Below, in pieces: positions 34,971 to 43,413 of a stretch of 64,000 nucleotides of DNA; within the stretch, counting starts at the first letter, position 1, and each line of letters opens with the position of its first letter. The notes beneath the pieces were generated by a model that saw only the letters and a list, made by a program, of their open reading frames with translations, searched no databases and was not told the origin of the DNA. The stretch lies in NCBI GenBank assembly GCA_020633295.1, contig JACKDW010000003.1:124001-188000 (forward strand), read 5' to 3'. This stretch comes from Myxococcales bacterium (GTDB lineage: Bacteria; Myxococcota_A; Polyangia; Nannocystales; Nannocystaceae). The position numbers and the translations under genes were made by a program.

Positions 34971-37780
34971 TCTAGCGTGCTCGTGGGCCCGAGCCCGTCC
35001 ACGCCCCGCGTTCGCATCGCGCCCACGTCGAGCTGGCCGTCGATCGCCCACGCGTCGAGCTAGCCCACGCCCGCGCCCGCGCGCGCACGTCGAGCTGGCC
35101 GTCGAGCCCGGCGTGCTCGTCGGTCTCGAGCGGGCGCCCGGCCCGTCCACGCCTGCCCGCCCGGCGCGCTCGCGCTCGCCCACGTCGAGCTAGCCGTCGA
35201 GCCCGGCGTGCTCGTGGGCGATAGGCACATTTGTGCCAACTGGCATACGAGTTTGGCGTGCTCGTCGGCCTCGAGCGGGCGCGTCGAGCCTGTCCACGCC
35301 TGCTCGCCCACGCCCCGCGCCTGCGCGCGCACGTCGAGCTGGCCGTCGAGCCCAGCGTGCTCGTCGGCCCGGAGCCCGTCCACGCCTGCGCTCGCGCTCT
35401 CGCCCACGTCGAGCTAGCCGTCGAGCCCGGCGTGCTCGTGGGCGATAGGCACATTTGTTAACTGGCATACTGAGCCCGGCGTGCTCGTCGGCCTCGAGCG
35501 GGCGCCCCGAGCCTGTCCACGCCCCGCGCTCGCGCGCCCACGTCGAGCTGGCTGTCGAGCCCGGCGTGCTCGCCCACGCCCTGCGCTCGCGCGCCCACGT
35601 CGAGCGAGCCCGGCGTCGGCCTCGAGCGGGCGCCCGAGCCCGTCCACGCCCGCCCGCCCGCGCTCGCGCTCGCCCACGTCGAGCTAGCCGTCGAGCCTGG
35701 CGTGCTCGTGGGCACAGGCACATTTGTGCCAACTGGCATACGAGCCCAGCGTGCTCGTCGGCCCCGAGCGGGCGCCTCGAGCCTGTTCCGCCCCCGCGCT
35801 CGCGCGCCCACGTCGAGCTGGCTGTCGAGCCCCGCGTGCTCGTCGGACTCGAGCGGGCGCCTCGAGCTCTGTCCACCGCGCGCCACGTCGAGCTGGCCGC
35901 TCGCGCGCCCACGTCGAGCTGGCCGTCGAGCCCGGCGTGCTCGTCGGCCTCGAGCGGGCGCCCGAGCCTGTCACACGCCCGCGCTCGCGCGCCACGTCGA
36001 GCCCTGCGCTCGCGCGCGCACGTCGAGCTGGCCGTCGAGCCCGGCGTGCTCGTCGGCCTCGAGCGGGAGCCTCGAGCCTGTCCACGCCTCCGCGCTCGCG
36101 CGCCACGTCGAGCTGGCTGTCAGCCCGGCGTGCTCGTCGGGCGCCCGAGTCTGTTCACGCCCCTGCGCTCGCGCGCGCCTGTCCACGCCCCGCGTTCGCA
36201 CGCTCACGTCGAGCTGGCTGTCGATCACGTCGAGCCAGCGCTCGCGCGCCCACGTCGAGCTGGCCGTCGAGCCCGGCGCGTTCTGTCGGCCTCGAGCGGG
36301 CGCCACGAGTCTGTTCACGCGCCCCGCGCTCGCGCGCGCATCTACGTCGAGCTGGCCGTCGAGCCCGCAGCGTGCTCGTCGGCCCACGCCCGCGCTCGCG
36401 CGCCACGTCGAGCTGGCCGTCGAGCTTCCACGCCCTGGCGTGCGTGTCGCCCACGCCCGCGCTCGCGCGCCCACGTCGAGCTGGCCGTCGAGCCCGGCGT
36501 GCTCGTCAGCTCGAGCGGGCGCCCGGAGGCCTGTCCACCGCGCGCCACGTCGAGCCAGCCCGCGCCCCGCGCTTCGCGCGCCCACGTCGAGCTGGCCGTC
36601 GAGCCCGGCGCGTTCGTCGGCCCGAGCGGCGCCCTGAGCCTGTTCACGCCCGCGCTCGCGCGCGCACGTCGAGCTGGCCGTCGAGCCCGCGGCGTGCTCG
36701 TCGGCCTTCGAGCGCCCAGGCTGTCCACGCTCCGCGCTCGCGCGCCACGTCGAGCTGGCCGTCGAGCCCGGCGTGCTAGACCACGCCCGCGCTCGCGCGC
36801 CACGTCGAGCTGGCCGTCGAGCCCGGCGTGAGCCCGGCGTGCTCGCCCACGCCCCGCGCGCTCGCGCGCCCGGCGTGCTCGTCGGCCCTCGAGCGGGCGC
36901 CCGAGCCCTGTTCACGACGCGCGCCCACGTCGAGCTGGCTGTCGAGGCCGGCGTGTTTCGCCCCGCCCGCGCTCGCGCACGCACGTCGAGCTGGCCGTCG
37001 AGCCCGGCGTGCTCGTCGGCCTCGAGCGGGCGCCTCGAGCCTGTTCACGCCCCGCGCTCGCGCGCCCGTCCACGCCCCGCGTTCGCACGCCCACGTCGAG
37101 CTGGCTGCGTCAGCCCGGCGCGCCCGTCCACGCCCCGCGTTCGCACGCCCACGTCGAGCTGGCCGTCGATCCCGGCGTGCTCGCCCACGCCCGCGCTCGC
37201 GTCCACGTCGAGCTGGCCGTCGAGCCCGGCGTGCTCGTCGGTCTCGGAGCAGGCGCCCGAGCCCGTCCACGCCTGCCTGCCCGTGCTCGTTTCTCGCTCC
37301 ACGTCGAGCTAGCCGTCGAGCCCGGCGTGCTCGTGGGCGATAGGCACATTTGTGCCAACTGGCATACGAGCCCGGCGTGCTCGTCGGCTCGAGCGGGCGC
37401 CCGAGCCTGTCCACTGCGCGCGCCACGTCGAGCCTCGCCCACGCCCCTGCGCTCGCGCGCCCACGTCGAGCTGGCCGTCGAGCCCGGCGCGTTCGTCGGC
37501 CTCGAGCGGGCGCTCCGAGCCTGTTCACGCCCCGCCGCGCGCATCGTCGAGCTGGCCGTCGAGCCCGCGGCGTGCTCGTCGGCCCGAGCGCCCCGAGCTG
37601 TCCACGCTCCGCGCTCGCGCGCCACGTCGAGCTGGCCGTCGAGCCCGGCGTGCTAGACCCACGTCGAGCTGGCCGTCGAGCCCGGCGCGCCCGTCCACGC
37701 CCCGCGTTCGCACGCCCACGTCGAGCTGGCCGTCGATCCCGGCGTGCCGCCCACGCCCCGCGCTCGCGTCCACGTCGAGC
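34971..37780. repeat. Degenerate minisatellite array, left block
   Basis: Some 38 copies of the core cacgtcgagctggccgtcg recur at irregular 40-110 base intervals, usually in a longer unit of about 85 bases that also carries gtgctcgtcggcctcgag and ctgtccacgccccgcg. Four copies of a palindromic 32-bp unit, also found in the regulatory region at 40.9-41.8 kb, are interspersed (35214, 35438, 35708, 37333). The array is GC-rich and has open frames on all strands, none with a protein-like composition. The IS66 element at 37781 is inserted in it; the array resumes at 40393. Confidence 0.85.
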
Positions 37781-37826
37781 GTATCCGTCCAGCGAGGCGC
37801 GTTCCTGACACGCCTCCGCCGCTCGG

Positions 37827-39470
37827 CTACTCTGGCGGGGATTGTTCGAGCGTGACCGACCGATAGACGTTGGCGGCGAGCCGCTGCTGAGTGTCCTCGT
37901 GCTCGAGGGTCTCGCGCCAGTACGCGGGCGCGAGCTCGAGCGCCCGCTTCTTCGGCCACGAAGGCAGCAGGCAGAACAGGTCTCGGAGATAGGCCCGGGG
38001 CTCGATGCCGTGGAGCTGGCAGCTGGCCAGGAGCGAGACGAAGATCGTGTTTGTTCTGGCGCCGTCGTCGCTCCCGACGAACAGCCAGTTCTTCCTGCCG
38101 ATCGCCTCGCGGCGAAGGTGCCGCTCGGAGATGTTGTTCGTCATCGGCAGGCGGCCGTCGTCGAGAAAGCGCGCGAGCGCGACCCGCTGATTATGGGCGT
38201 AGTTCAGCGCCTTCGAGATCGGAGCCTCGTCGAGGACGCGCGGGCGCTGCTCGTCACACCATCGGAAGAACGCGTCGACGATCGGCTTGGACTTGGCCTT
38301 GCGGGCCTTCTCACGCTTCTTCCGGGGCGCGGTAGCGAGGTCGCGCTCGATTCGAAACAGGCCCTTCATCAGCGAGAGCGCGTGCTTGGCCCGGTCGGGA
38401 TCCGACGACAGCGCCTTGAAGAAATACCTCCTCGCGTGGGCCCAACACCCCACTTCGGTGATCGCGTTGTCACCGTAGATGTGGTCGTAGACGCTGTGGG
38501 CGTCGGCGACGAGGTAACCCTCGTAGCCCGCGAGGAGCTGGTCGACGGCGGCGCTGTCGTGCTTTCTCGAATAGCGGAAAAGGACATGTTTCTCGGGCGC
38601 GACGAGGACCCAGAAGTGCGCCCGCCGGCAGCGCTCCTTAGCCTGCACGAGCACGCCGGTCGCGTCAGTGCACAGATAGGGCTGCGTCAGCGCGTCCTCG
38701 TACATCGCGTCCACGACGCACGAGGCGAGCTCGGCGAGCTGCATGTGCCAGCTGCAGATCGTCGAGCGCGCGAGCTCGATGCCTTCGCGCGCGTAGATGC
38801 TCTCGAGACGGTTGGTGGGGCAGTGGTCTCCCCAGCGCCGCACCGTGGTGTCGGACAGCATGCCCGGGCCCGCGAGCCCCCGCTCGATGGGCAGCTCCGG
38901 CGCGTCCGCGATGAGCACGACGGGCTCCTGCTCCGTCGCGTCGCCGCGACGCACGAACTTCGGCCTCACGACGCGGACGACGACGACCGACGCGGGTCGG
39001 TGCTCGAGCGTCTCGCGGGTCTCCTCGCCGATGCGCTCGAACGCGTTGAGACCCTCGCGCTCGACCTCCGGCGGCAGCACCTCGATCTCGACGCGCGGGA
39101 GGTGCTCGGGCAGCGGCTTGCGGCCCGTCGGCTTCGGGCGCGGGCGCGGGCGCTCGTCACGAGACGCGGCCTCGGCTTCGGGCGTGCTCGCGCCGTCGTC
39201 AGGCTCAGCCCCGAGGAGCTGCTCGAGCACCTGCAGCGCGAGCTGCCCGTCCTGGCCCGAGTAGCTCTCCGCCTTCCGGCCCGCGATGATGCCCCGCTCG
39301 AGCGTCTTGCAGCGCTCCAGCGCCTCCATGTACAGCCGGCGGTACTGCTCGCGCTCCTCGCCCAGCTTGAGCCTCTCGGCGCTCTCCGTCTCGACCCGAG
39401 CGCGTAGCTCGTCGACCTCAGACTGCAGCCGGGCGAGGTACTCGTGCACCCCTTGTTCATATTCGCGCAC
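37827..39470 (-). CDS. tnpC: IS66 family transposase TnpC
   Basis: A 547-residue DDE transposase. An N-terminal coiled-coil (RLQSEVDELRARVETESAER) is followed by a Pro/Arg-rich linker, the helix-turn-helix/zinc-like central part (VRRWGDHCPTNRLESIYARE), and the catalytic domain with Asp in YLCTDATGVLVQ, Asp in GYLVADAHSVYDH and Glu in NNISERHLRREAIGRKNW, plus the C-terminal IS66 block (FVSLLASCQLHGIEPRAYL). It cuts and joins element ends as part of the IS66 machinery. It lies last in the tnpA-tnpB-tnpC order and looks intact. Confidence 0.95.
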   Translation of the reverse strand: MREYEQGVHEYLARLQSEVDELRARVETESAERLKLGEEREQYRRLYMEALERCKTLERGIIAGRKAESYSGQDGQLALQVLEQLLGAEPDDGASTPEAEAASRDERPRPRPKPTGRKPLPEHLPRVEIEVLPPEVEREGLNAFERIGEETRETLEHRPASVVVVRVVRPKFVRRGDATEQEPVVLIADAPELPIERGLAGPGMLSDTTVRRWGDHCPTNRLESIYAREGIELARSTICSWHMQLAELASCVVDAMYEDALTQPYLCTDATGVLVQAKERCRRAHFWVLVAPEKHVLFRYSRKHDSAAVDQLLAGYEGYLVADAHSVYDHIYGDNAITEVGCWAHARRYFFKALSSDPDRAKHALSLMKGLFRIERDLATAPRKKREKARKAKSKPIVDAFFRWCDEQRPRVLDEAPISKALNYAHNQRVALARFLDDGRLPMTNNISERHLRREAIGRKNWLFVGSDDGARTNTIFVSLLASCQLHGIEPRAYLRDLFCLLPSWPKKRALELAPAYWRETLEHEDTQQRLAANVYRSVTLEQSPPE

Positions 39471-39479
39471 GCGCGCTTG

Positions 39480-39812
39480 TCAAGCGCGCGGCTGCGCGCG
39501 CCGGCTTGCTCGTCGCGGAACTCCGCGAAGGAGCACCGCGAGCTCGCGCCCGCTGATCGTCGCGGTTGAACCTTCTCCTTGGGGCAGCCGAAACAACGCG
39601 CGGTGCAGCCGCTTGTACAGCACGCAGAAGCCGTTGCCGTCCCACCACAGCACCTTCAGCCTCGTCGACCCACGGTTCGCAAACACGAACATCGCGCCGC
39701 TCTGCGCGTCCACGCCGGTCGTCTGCATCGCCGCGAGCGCCAGCCGATCGAACCCGCGCCGCATGTCCTGAGGCTCGCGGCACACGAAGATTCGAACGCT
39801 GCCGGGGATCAT
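39480..39812 (-). CDS. tnpB: IS66 accessory protein TnpB
   Basis: A 110-residue protein with the full IS66 Orf2 signature: VRIFVCREPQDMRRGFDRLA, GAMFVFANRGSTRLKVLWWD and NGFCVLYKRLHRALF. Its ATG at 39812 overlaps the tnpA stop as ATGA, indicating coupled translation. TnpB is required for IS66 transposition but its biochemical role is not established. The product appears complete, ending in a basic tail (RRASRRAQPRA). Confidence 0.94.
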   Translation of the reverse strand: MIPGSVRIFVCREPQDMRRGFDRLALAAMQTTGVDAQSGAMFVFANRGSTRLKVLWWDGNGFCVLYKRLHRALFRLPQGEGSTATISGRELAVLLRGVPRRASRRAQPRA

Positions 39813-40132
39813 CGGCGCGCCTCCAGCACGTCGAGCACCCGCGTCAGCGCGTCTGGATCGACCGCGCCCCGGACTCGAATCAGCGCGCTGCCCACCAGCA
39901 CCTCGATCGACGGCTCGTCCGCGAACTCGGGCAACGCGGCGGCCATGAAGTCCTCGGTCACCTCGACGAACTCCGGCCCCGCCGGCGTCTCGAGCGAGCC
40001 CAGCTTCCACTTCCACCACGACAGCGAGTTCGGGCTCAACCCCGACGCCCGCGCGAACTCGCGGCAGCTCTTCCCGCTCGCCTGCCAGGCCTCGATTCGT
40101 GCCTGCCACTTCGCGCGCGTCTCCGCCTTCAC
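39809..40132 (-). CDS. tnpA: IS66 accessory protein TnpA
   Basis: GTG 40132 overlaps the stop of a small upstream ORF (GTGA). The 107-residue product has the typical helix-turn-helix of IS66 TnpA: ARIEAWQASGKSCREFARAS followed by GLSPNSLSWWKWKL, then a variable middle and a C-terminal LIRVRGAVDPDALTRVLDVL that matches the family end. It probably binds DNA and regulates or helps transposition. Start choice rests on the overlap and on the alignment of the HTH near the N-terminus. Confidence 0.9.
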   Translation of the reverse strand: MKAETRAKWQARIEAWQASGKSCREFARASGLSPNSLSWWKWKLGSLETPAGPEFVEVTEDFMAAALPEFADEPSIEVLVGSALIRVRGAVDPDALTRVLDVLEARR

Positions 40133-40323
40133 AGCCGTCCCTTGTCCTTCCACAGCTGCGCCATCTCCAGCGGCGTGCGAGGCCGGAAGTCCAGGCGCAC
40201 CGCGCCGCCGTTCTCCCGCGACTCCCACGTCATCTCGATCGGCACGATCAGCGTGAACGTCCCTCGCCGCGGCGGCTCGGGCTCGAGCACGACGGCCCCG
40301 TAATTGTCTTCCTCGTCGGTCAT
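40129..40323 (-). CDS. Small ORF heading the IS66 operon
   Basis: A 64-residue acidic-then-basic protein (MTDEEDNYGAVVLEPEPPRR, ending EMAQLWKDKGRL). It lies inside the IS borders, on the same strand, and its stop overlaps the tnpA start. The regular spacing and coupling suggest a real gene of this IS66 subgroup rather than a chance frame, but I know no function for it. Confidence 0.6.
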   Translation of the reverse strand: MTDEEDNYGAVVLEPEPPRRGTFTLIVPIEMTWESRENGGAVRLDFRPRTPLEMAQLWKDKGRL

Positions 40324-40392
40324 TCAACCTCCGAGGCTTGTCCTACTCGCTCAGGGCCCCGAGGTCAGCGACGCGGTTCGCCGTACGCTTAC

Positions 40393-40850
40393 CGTCGAGC
40401 TGGCCGTCGAGCCCGGCGTGCTCGTCGGCCTCGAGCGGGCGCCTCGAGCCCGTCCACGCCCGCCCGCCCGTGCTCGCGCTCGCCCACGTCGAGCTAGCCG
40501 TCGAGCCCGGCGTGCTCGTGGGCGATAGGCACATTTGTGCCAACTGGCATACGAGTTTGGCGTGCTCGTCGGCCTCGAGCGCGGGCGCGTCGAGCCTGTC
40601 CACGCTCCGCGCTCGCCCGCGCACGTCGAGCTGGCCGTCGAGCCCCGGCGTGCTCGTCGGCCTCGAGCGGGGCGCGTCGAGCCTGTCCACGCTCCGCGCT
40701 CGCGCGCCACGTCGAGCTGGCCGTCGAGGCCCGGCGTGCTCGCCCACGCCCGCGCCCGCGCGCGCGCACGTCGAGCTGGCCGTCGCTAGCCCAGGCATAC
40801 GAGCCCGGCGTGCTCGTCGGCCTCGAGGCCCCGCGCGCTCGTGCGTCGCG
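40393..40850. repeat. Degenerate minisatellite array, right block
   Basis: The array interrupted by the IS66 element continues here with about five copies of cacgtcgagctggccgtcg and one more palindromic 32-bp unit (40518-40549), identical or nearly so to those in the left block. It fades out before the 41-bp-spaced cluster that starts at 40864. Confidence 0.82.
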
Positions 40851-40863
40851 TCGTCGCGCCCGG

Positions 40864-40978
40864 TGCCAGTTGGCACGGAATATGCCAACCGCCCATGTCA
40901 AAGATGCCAGTTGGCACGATTATGCCACCCGCCCGCGCGAGCAAATGCCGGTTGGCACAATTGTGCCAATAGCCCACC
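40864..40978. promoter_or_regulatory. Palindromic repeat cluster R1 (three units, 41-bp spacing)
   Basis: Units begin at 40864, 40905 and 40946, exactly 41 bases apart. Each contains tgccagttggca (or the variant tgccggttggca), then cacaattgtgcc or a close variant, then a gcccac-like tail. The first is thus a 12-bp inverted repeat overlapping a second 14-bp inverted repeat through a shared ggca. The spacing, near four helical turns, suggests cooperative binding of a protein on one face. The XRE protein encoded nearby is the obvious candidate. Confidence 0.7.
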
Positions 40979-41117
40979 ATGGGCAAGCTAACCTTTGCGC
41001 CCCCCCACGTAGCGACGCGTAATAAAAATTCGCGCCAATTCGCTCAAGCGCTCGTTTTAAAGCCTTTGAAGCGCGCGCCGGCGCACATGATTGCATAAAC
41101 AACGCACGCGCCCGTTG

Positions 41118-41231
41118 TGCCAACTGGCATTATTATGCCAATCGCCCACGATCCACGATGCCGGCTGGCACAATTGTGCCGATAGCCCAAGACGCCGAAT
41201 GCCAGCCGGCATAATTGTGCCGATCGCCCAC
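41118..41231. promoter_or_regulatory. Palindromic repeat cluster R2 (three units, 41-bp spacing)
   Basis: Units begin at 41118, 41159 and 41200, again exactly 41 bases apart: tgccaactggca, tgccggctggca and tgccagccggca, each followed by an aattrtgcc arm and an atcgccca-like tail. Both R1 and R2 are followed by a similar ggggcaagc-aacc sequence (about 40981 and 41234), so the whole block was duplicated. R2 lies just past the XRE gene's stop codon. Confidence 0.7.
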
Positions 41232-41285
41232 AAGGGGCAAGCCAACCCACGCGTCGACATGCGTATTGCCGCGTACTACTCCATG

Positions 41286-41630
41286 CTATCCGGTCGCCGC
41301 GGCGGGCTCCGTTTCCGGGGCTTCGTCGCTCGCTTTTGACGGATCATCGTAGATCACCGTGTCTCCCAGCGCGACATGGAGCATGTAGTAAAGAATCTGG
41401 ACAAAAACCGCGCGACCGCGAAGCAGGCTAGCGATCTCGTGGACCAGGTTCGGATTCTTGCGGATCGCTTTTCCGAACGTAAACGCTAAAATTTGTTGCC
41501 TGGCAGGAAATTCGATGTGCCCGCGCTCCATCCTGCAATATTGCCTGCGGGACAGAAAAAGCAGTTCTGCCATCTGTGACTGAGTGAAATTGAGCGCCTC
41601 GCGTACGTCCTTCACGGCCTTCGGAGTCAT
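41286..41630 (-). CDS. XRE-family helix-turn-helix transcriptional regulator
   Basis: A 114-residue protein from ATG 41630 (MTPKAVKDVREALNFTQSQ); an upstream in-frame ATG at 41666 is less likely. The helix-turn-helix is LNFTQSQMAELLFLSRRQYC with MERGHIEFP after it, typical of Cro/CI-like repressors. The C-terminal part (LVHEIASLLRGRAVFVQILY) may mediate dimerisation. It is divergent from the six-gene operon, with palindromic units in the shared upstream region and others past its stop. I infer that it represses the operon and itself by binding these units. AT content is higher than in the flanking chromosome. Confidence 0.82.
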   Translation of the reverse strand: MTPKAVKDVREALNFTQSQMAELLFLSRRQYCRMERGHIEFPARQQILAFTFGKAIRKNPNLVHEIASLLRGRAVFVQILYYMLHVALGDTVIYDDPSKASDEAPETEPAAATG

Positions 41631-41721
41631 GGAAAAATCCTCCGCACGTCGGCTAGGAAAAACCACGGCTATCTTCGCTCATTTCGTAGAGCAAAAACGA
41701 GGGCGGAGATCTCGTAATTTA

Positions 41722-41796
41722 TGCCAGTTGGCACAATTATGCCGACCGCCCATGTGACCATATGACCATTGGCACAATCATGCCAATGGTCATATG
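41722..41796. promoter_or_regulatory. Palindromic repeat cluster R3, with a perfect 16-bp-arm inverted repeat
   Basis: Two units 41 bases apart (41722 and 41763) sit between the divergent XRE gene and the six-gene operon. The second lies in a perfect inverted repeat at 41759-41796: arms catatgaccattggca and tgccaatggtcatatg around a 6-base centre caatca. This is the best operator candidate of the series. A start of transcription cannot be placed with confidence. Confidence 0.72.
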
Positions 41797-41851
41797 CGAT
41801 GCTCGAAAATAGGGGATTGTCGACTGGCGATCGATCAATCAAAAAAACACC

Positions 41852-42340
41852 ATGCCGCGTTTCGTGGTCTTGAATCGAGATGATTACCTTGTTGAAGAGG
41901 TAGAAGATGAACAAGAGACCAAACGCGATCCGTCGACGCGTGGCGAAATCCATTTGTCTAAAGGGCTGCCGCAGGAGGCGGCCTGCGCGGAATTCAGCCA
42001 ACAAATGATCCGTGAGGGCGTGCGCGAGTACGCGTCGCTAATGCGCCAAGCGATGCAAGACATTCGAGCACAGTACAACCACGGTCATGAGCGCGCGCGC
42101 GAGGATGTCCTAGAGGACACAAAGGCTCTGAGAAACTCGCTCACGAACACAGACGCGATCATTGGTGAGGCGCTAGGCGCACGCCTAGCGGCCGTCAAAC
42201 ACGCAGAAGCGGTGACCTTGGCCGCGGCGAAAACCGCCCCCCGCGAACCATTCATCCGTATCGGCAGCCTCGAGGAACTTGTCGCAAACTTGGCAGTGCT
42301 CGTAAGCGCGTTACGTTCCAACCAGACGCCGCAGGGTTAG
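41852..42340 (+). CDS. Island operon gene 1, helical hypothetical protein
   Basis: A 162-residue acidic, mostly helical protein. After a short strand (MPRFVVLNRDDYLVEEVEDE) it shows a long amphipathic region (FSQQMIREGVREYASLMRQA, LEDTKALRNSLTNTDAIIGE) likely to form a coiled coil. It has no signal peptide, membrane helix or catalytic motif. It opens the operon right after the palindromic operator, with only an A-rich stretch and no good Shine-Dalgarno before ATG 41852. Codon use includes AT-ended codons rare in the surrounding chromosome. I do not recognise a family. Confidence 0.65.
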   Translation: MPRFVVLNRDDYLVEEVEDEQETKRDPSTRGEIHLSKGLPQEAACAEFSQQMIREGVREYASLMRQAMQDIRAQYNHGHERAREDVLEDTKALRNSLTNTDAIIGEALGARLAAVKHAEAVTLAAAKTAPREPFIRIGSLEELVANLAVLVSALRSNQTPQG

Positions 42341-42343
42341 GCC

Positions 42344-42805
42344 ATGGCAGACGACACTCTAAAAACGAAGGCAAAAAAGAAGATCGGAGACCTGTCCGAT
42401 CAAGCCTCTAAGATCGTCATGGAGTCAGGTACGGTTGCGTACCTAAAAGGAGCGAGTGACTTCGAAAAGTCGCTCGCTCGAGCGTCGTTCGAACGGCTCC
42501 AATCCGCCGAAACGGAAGAAGAGTACATGGACGAGCTGATCAAGGTCCGGCGCGGCAGCGCAGTTGAGATCGGCGGTCAGGTGGTCTCGGGAATCGTAGG
42601 ATTTACGGTAGGTCGAGAAGCACAGAAGTGGGGCGATTGGACCTACGGTAAGATCGGTGTTTGGCCGACGAGTCTTGGTACGCTCGCGGTGGTCACTGCG
42701 ATCGCTGCGCCCCTTCCCATGGGAATGCGTGCGATGATCGCTAGCTTCGGAATCTGCGCGGGTCTTGGCGGAGCGTCAATTACCGGGCCAAACGGGGGTA
42801 AGTGA
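42344..42805 (+). CDS. Island operon gene 2, small protein with two C-terminal membrane helices
   Basis: A 153-residue protein three bases after gene 1. The N-terminal 85 residues are charged and helical (TLKTKAKKKIGDLSDQASKI, EKSLARASFERLQSAETEEE). The C-terminus holds two hydrophobic segments (SLGTLAVVTAIAAPLPMGM and MIASFGICAGLGGASITG) preceded by GGQVVSGIVGFTVGRE. The combination of a soluble head and a small helical hairpin resembles membrane-associated proteins of internal-membrane phages or pore-type proteins, but this is only a resemblance. Its stop TGA directly abuts the next ATG. Confidence 0.65.
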   Translation: MADDTLKTKAKKKIGDLSDQASKIVMESGTVAYLKGASDFEKSLARASFERLQSAETEEEYMDELIKVRRGSAVEIGGQVVSGIVGFTVGREAQKWGDWTYGKIGVWPTSLGTLAVVTAIAAPLPMGMRAMIASFGICAGLGGASITGPNGGK

Positions 42806-43396
42806 ATGCGAGTCCGTATCGGCAAAGTACAACGGCGCGGCGATCAGTCATACATCGTCTTGCCTCCAATACCAATTGACGGCTCCCCGCAGGTGGGCGA
42901 CGAAATTGAAGTTATCGTAACCACGACGAGCAGCGCGACCCGATGTCCGCGTCCGGCTCGATCCCAGCCCCTGCCTATGGCGTCCCCCCGCGACGCCGCC
43001 CGCGGCCAGCTCAGCTCGACGCCCGCGGCCAGCTCGACGCCCGCGGCCAGCTCGACGCCCGCGGCCAGCTCGACGCCCGCAGCCAGCTCGACGCCCGCGG
43101 CCAGCTTGACGCCTGCGGCCAGCTCGACGCCCGCAGGTAGTCCTACGGGACCGCTCACGATTCAACAGCGCAACGCACCCGCGCCGCGCCTCCTACAACA
43201 AAAAGACACATCGCCGCCCCCGCGTCGCCCGACGAAAAGCGACATTCGAGCGGAGGTACGGCGCGCAACTAGAGTCTTAGGCGAGATAATGGGTTCTCGC
43301 CGAGCTGTCGCAACAAGCAGGCCGCGACACGATCGCGATGTCGAGGCGCTGGGCTCGCTCCCCGCGTTTCGAATTCGGTCCAAATCACCCGAGTAG
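42806..43396 (+). CDS. Island operon gene 3, AbrB-like N-terminus with STPAAS repeat linker
   Basis: A 196-residue protein starting at the base after the previous stop. The first ~40 residues (MRVRIGKVQRRGDQSYIVLP, VGDEIEVIV) resemble the swapped-hairpin AbrB/MazE fold, though the basic core pattern is only partly kept. About seven TPAAS-type repeats coded by an 18-bp tandem follow (~65-110), then a basic Arg/Pro-rich C-terminus (RRPTKSDIRAEVRRATRVLG). It may be a DNA-binding or scaffold-like protein. The repeat tract is a site of likely length change. Family unknown. Confidence 0.62.
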   Translation: MRVRIGKVQRRGDQSYIVLPPIPIDGSPQVGDEIEVIVTTTSSATRCPRPARSQPLPMASPRDAARGQLSSTPAASSTPAASSTPAASSTPAASSTPAASLTPAASSTPAGSPTGPLTIQQRNAPAPRLLQQKDTSPPPRRPTKSDIRAEVRRATRVLGEIMGSRRAVATSRPRHDRDVEALGSLPAFRIRSKSPE

Positions 43397-43413
43397 AAAC
43401 GACGAGGAGCATC

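Larger units (their letters stand above)
37781..40392 (-). mobile_element. IS66-family insertion sequence, complete, with 8-bp target duplication
   Basis: The ends are defined by inverted repeats starting GTATCCGTCCAGCGAGGCGC (left) and GTAAGCGTACGGCGAACCGC (right, reverse complement), about 21 matches in 29, ending CTGAC in both. The 8 bases cgtcgagc occur at both sides (37773-37780 and 40393-40400), the duplication size of IS66. All three IS66 genes are intact and translationally coupled. The target is the core of the minisatellite, so the array is older than the insertion. Confidence 0.93.

Noticed and set aside
35455..37343. Several long open frames of up to 458 codons on both strands within the minisatellite
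   Set aside because: They arise in all frames from a GC-rich repeat, have Arg/Pro/Ala/Ser-only composition and no start sites or motifs, and shift frame from copy to copy.
34971..37780. A CRISPR array
   Set aside because: Intervals are irregular, the sequences between cores are themselves repeated and not unique, and no cas gene is present.
40864..41796. Sigma-54 promoters at TGGCAC-containing units
   Set aside because: The GG-to-GC spacing in the units is nine bases instead of ten, and the same motif is better explained as a palindromic protein-binding site repeated at 41-bp intervals.
41669..42004. A minus-strand frame of 111 codons opposite the first operon gene
   Set aside because: It overlaps the operator region and the operon gene, has no ribosome site and reads through the palindrome; it looks like the shadow of the gene on the other strand.
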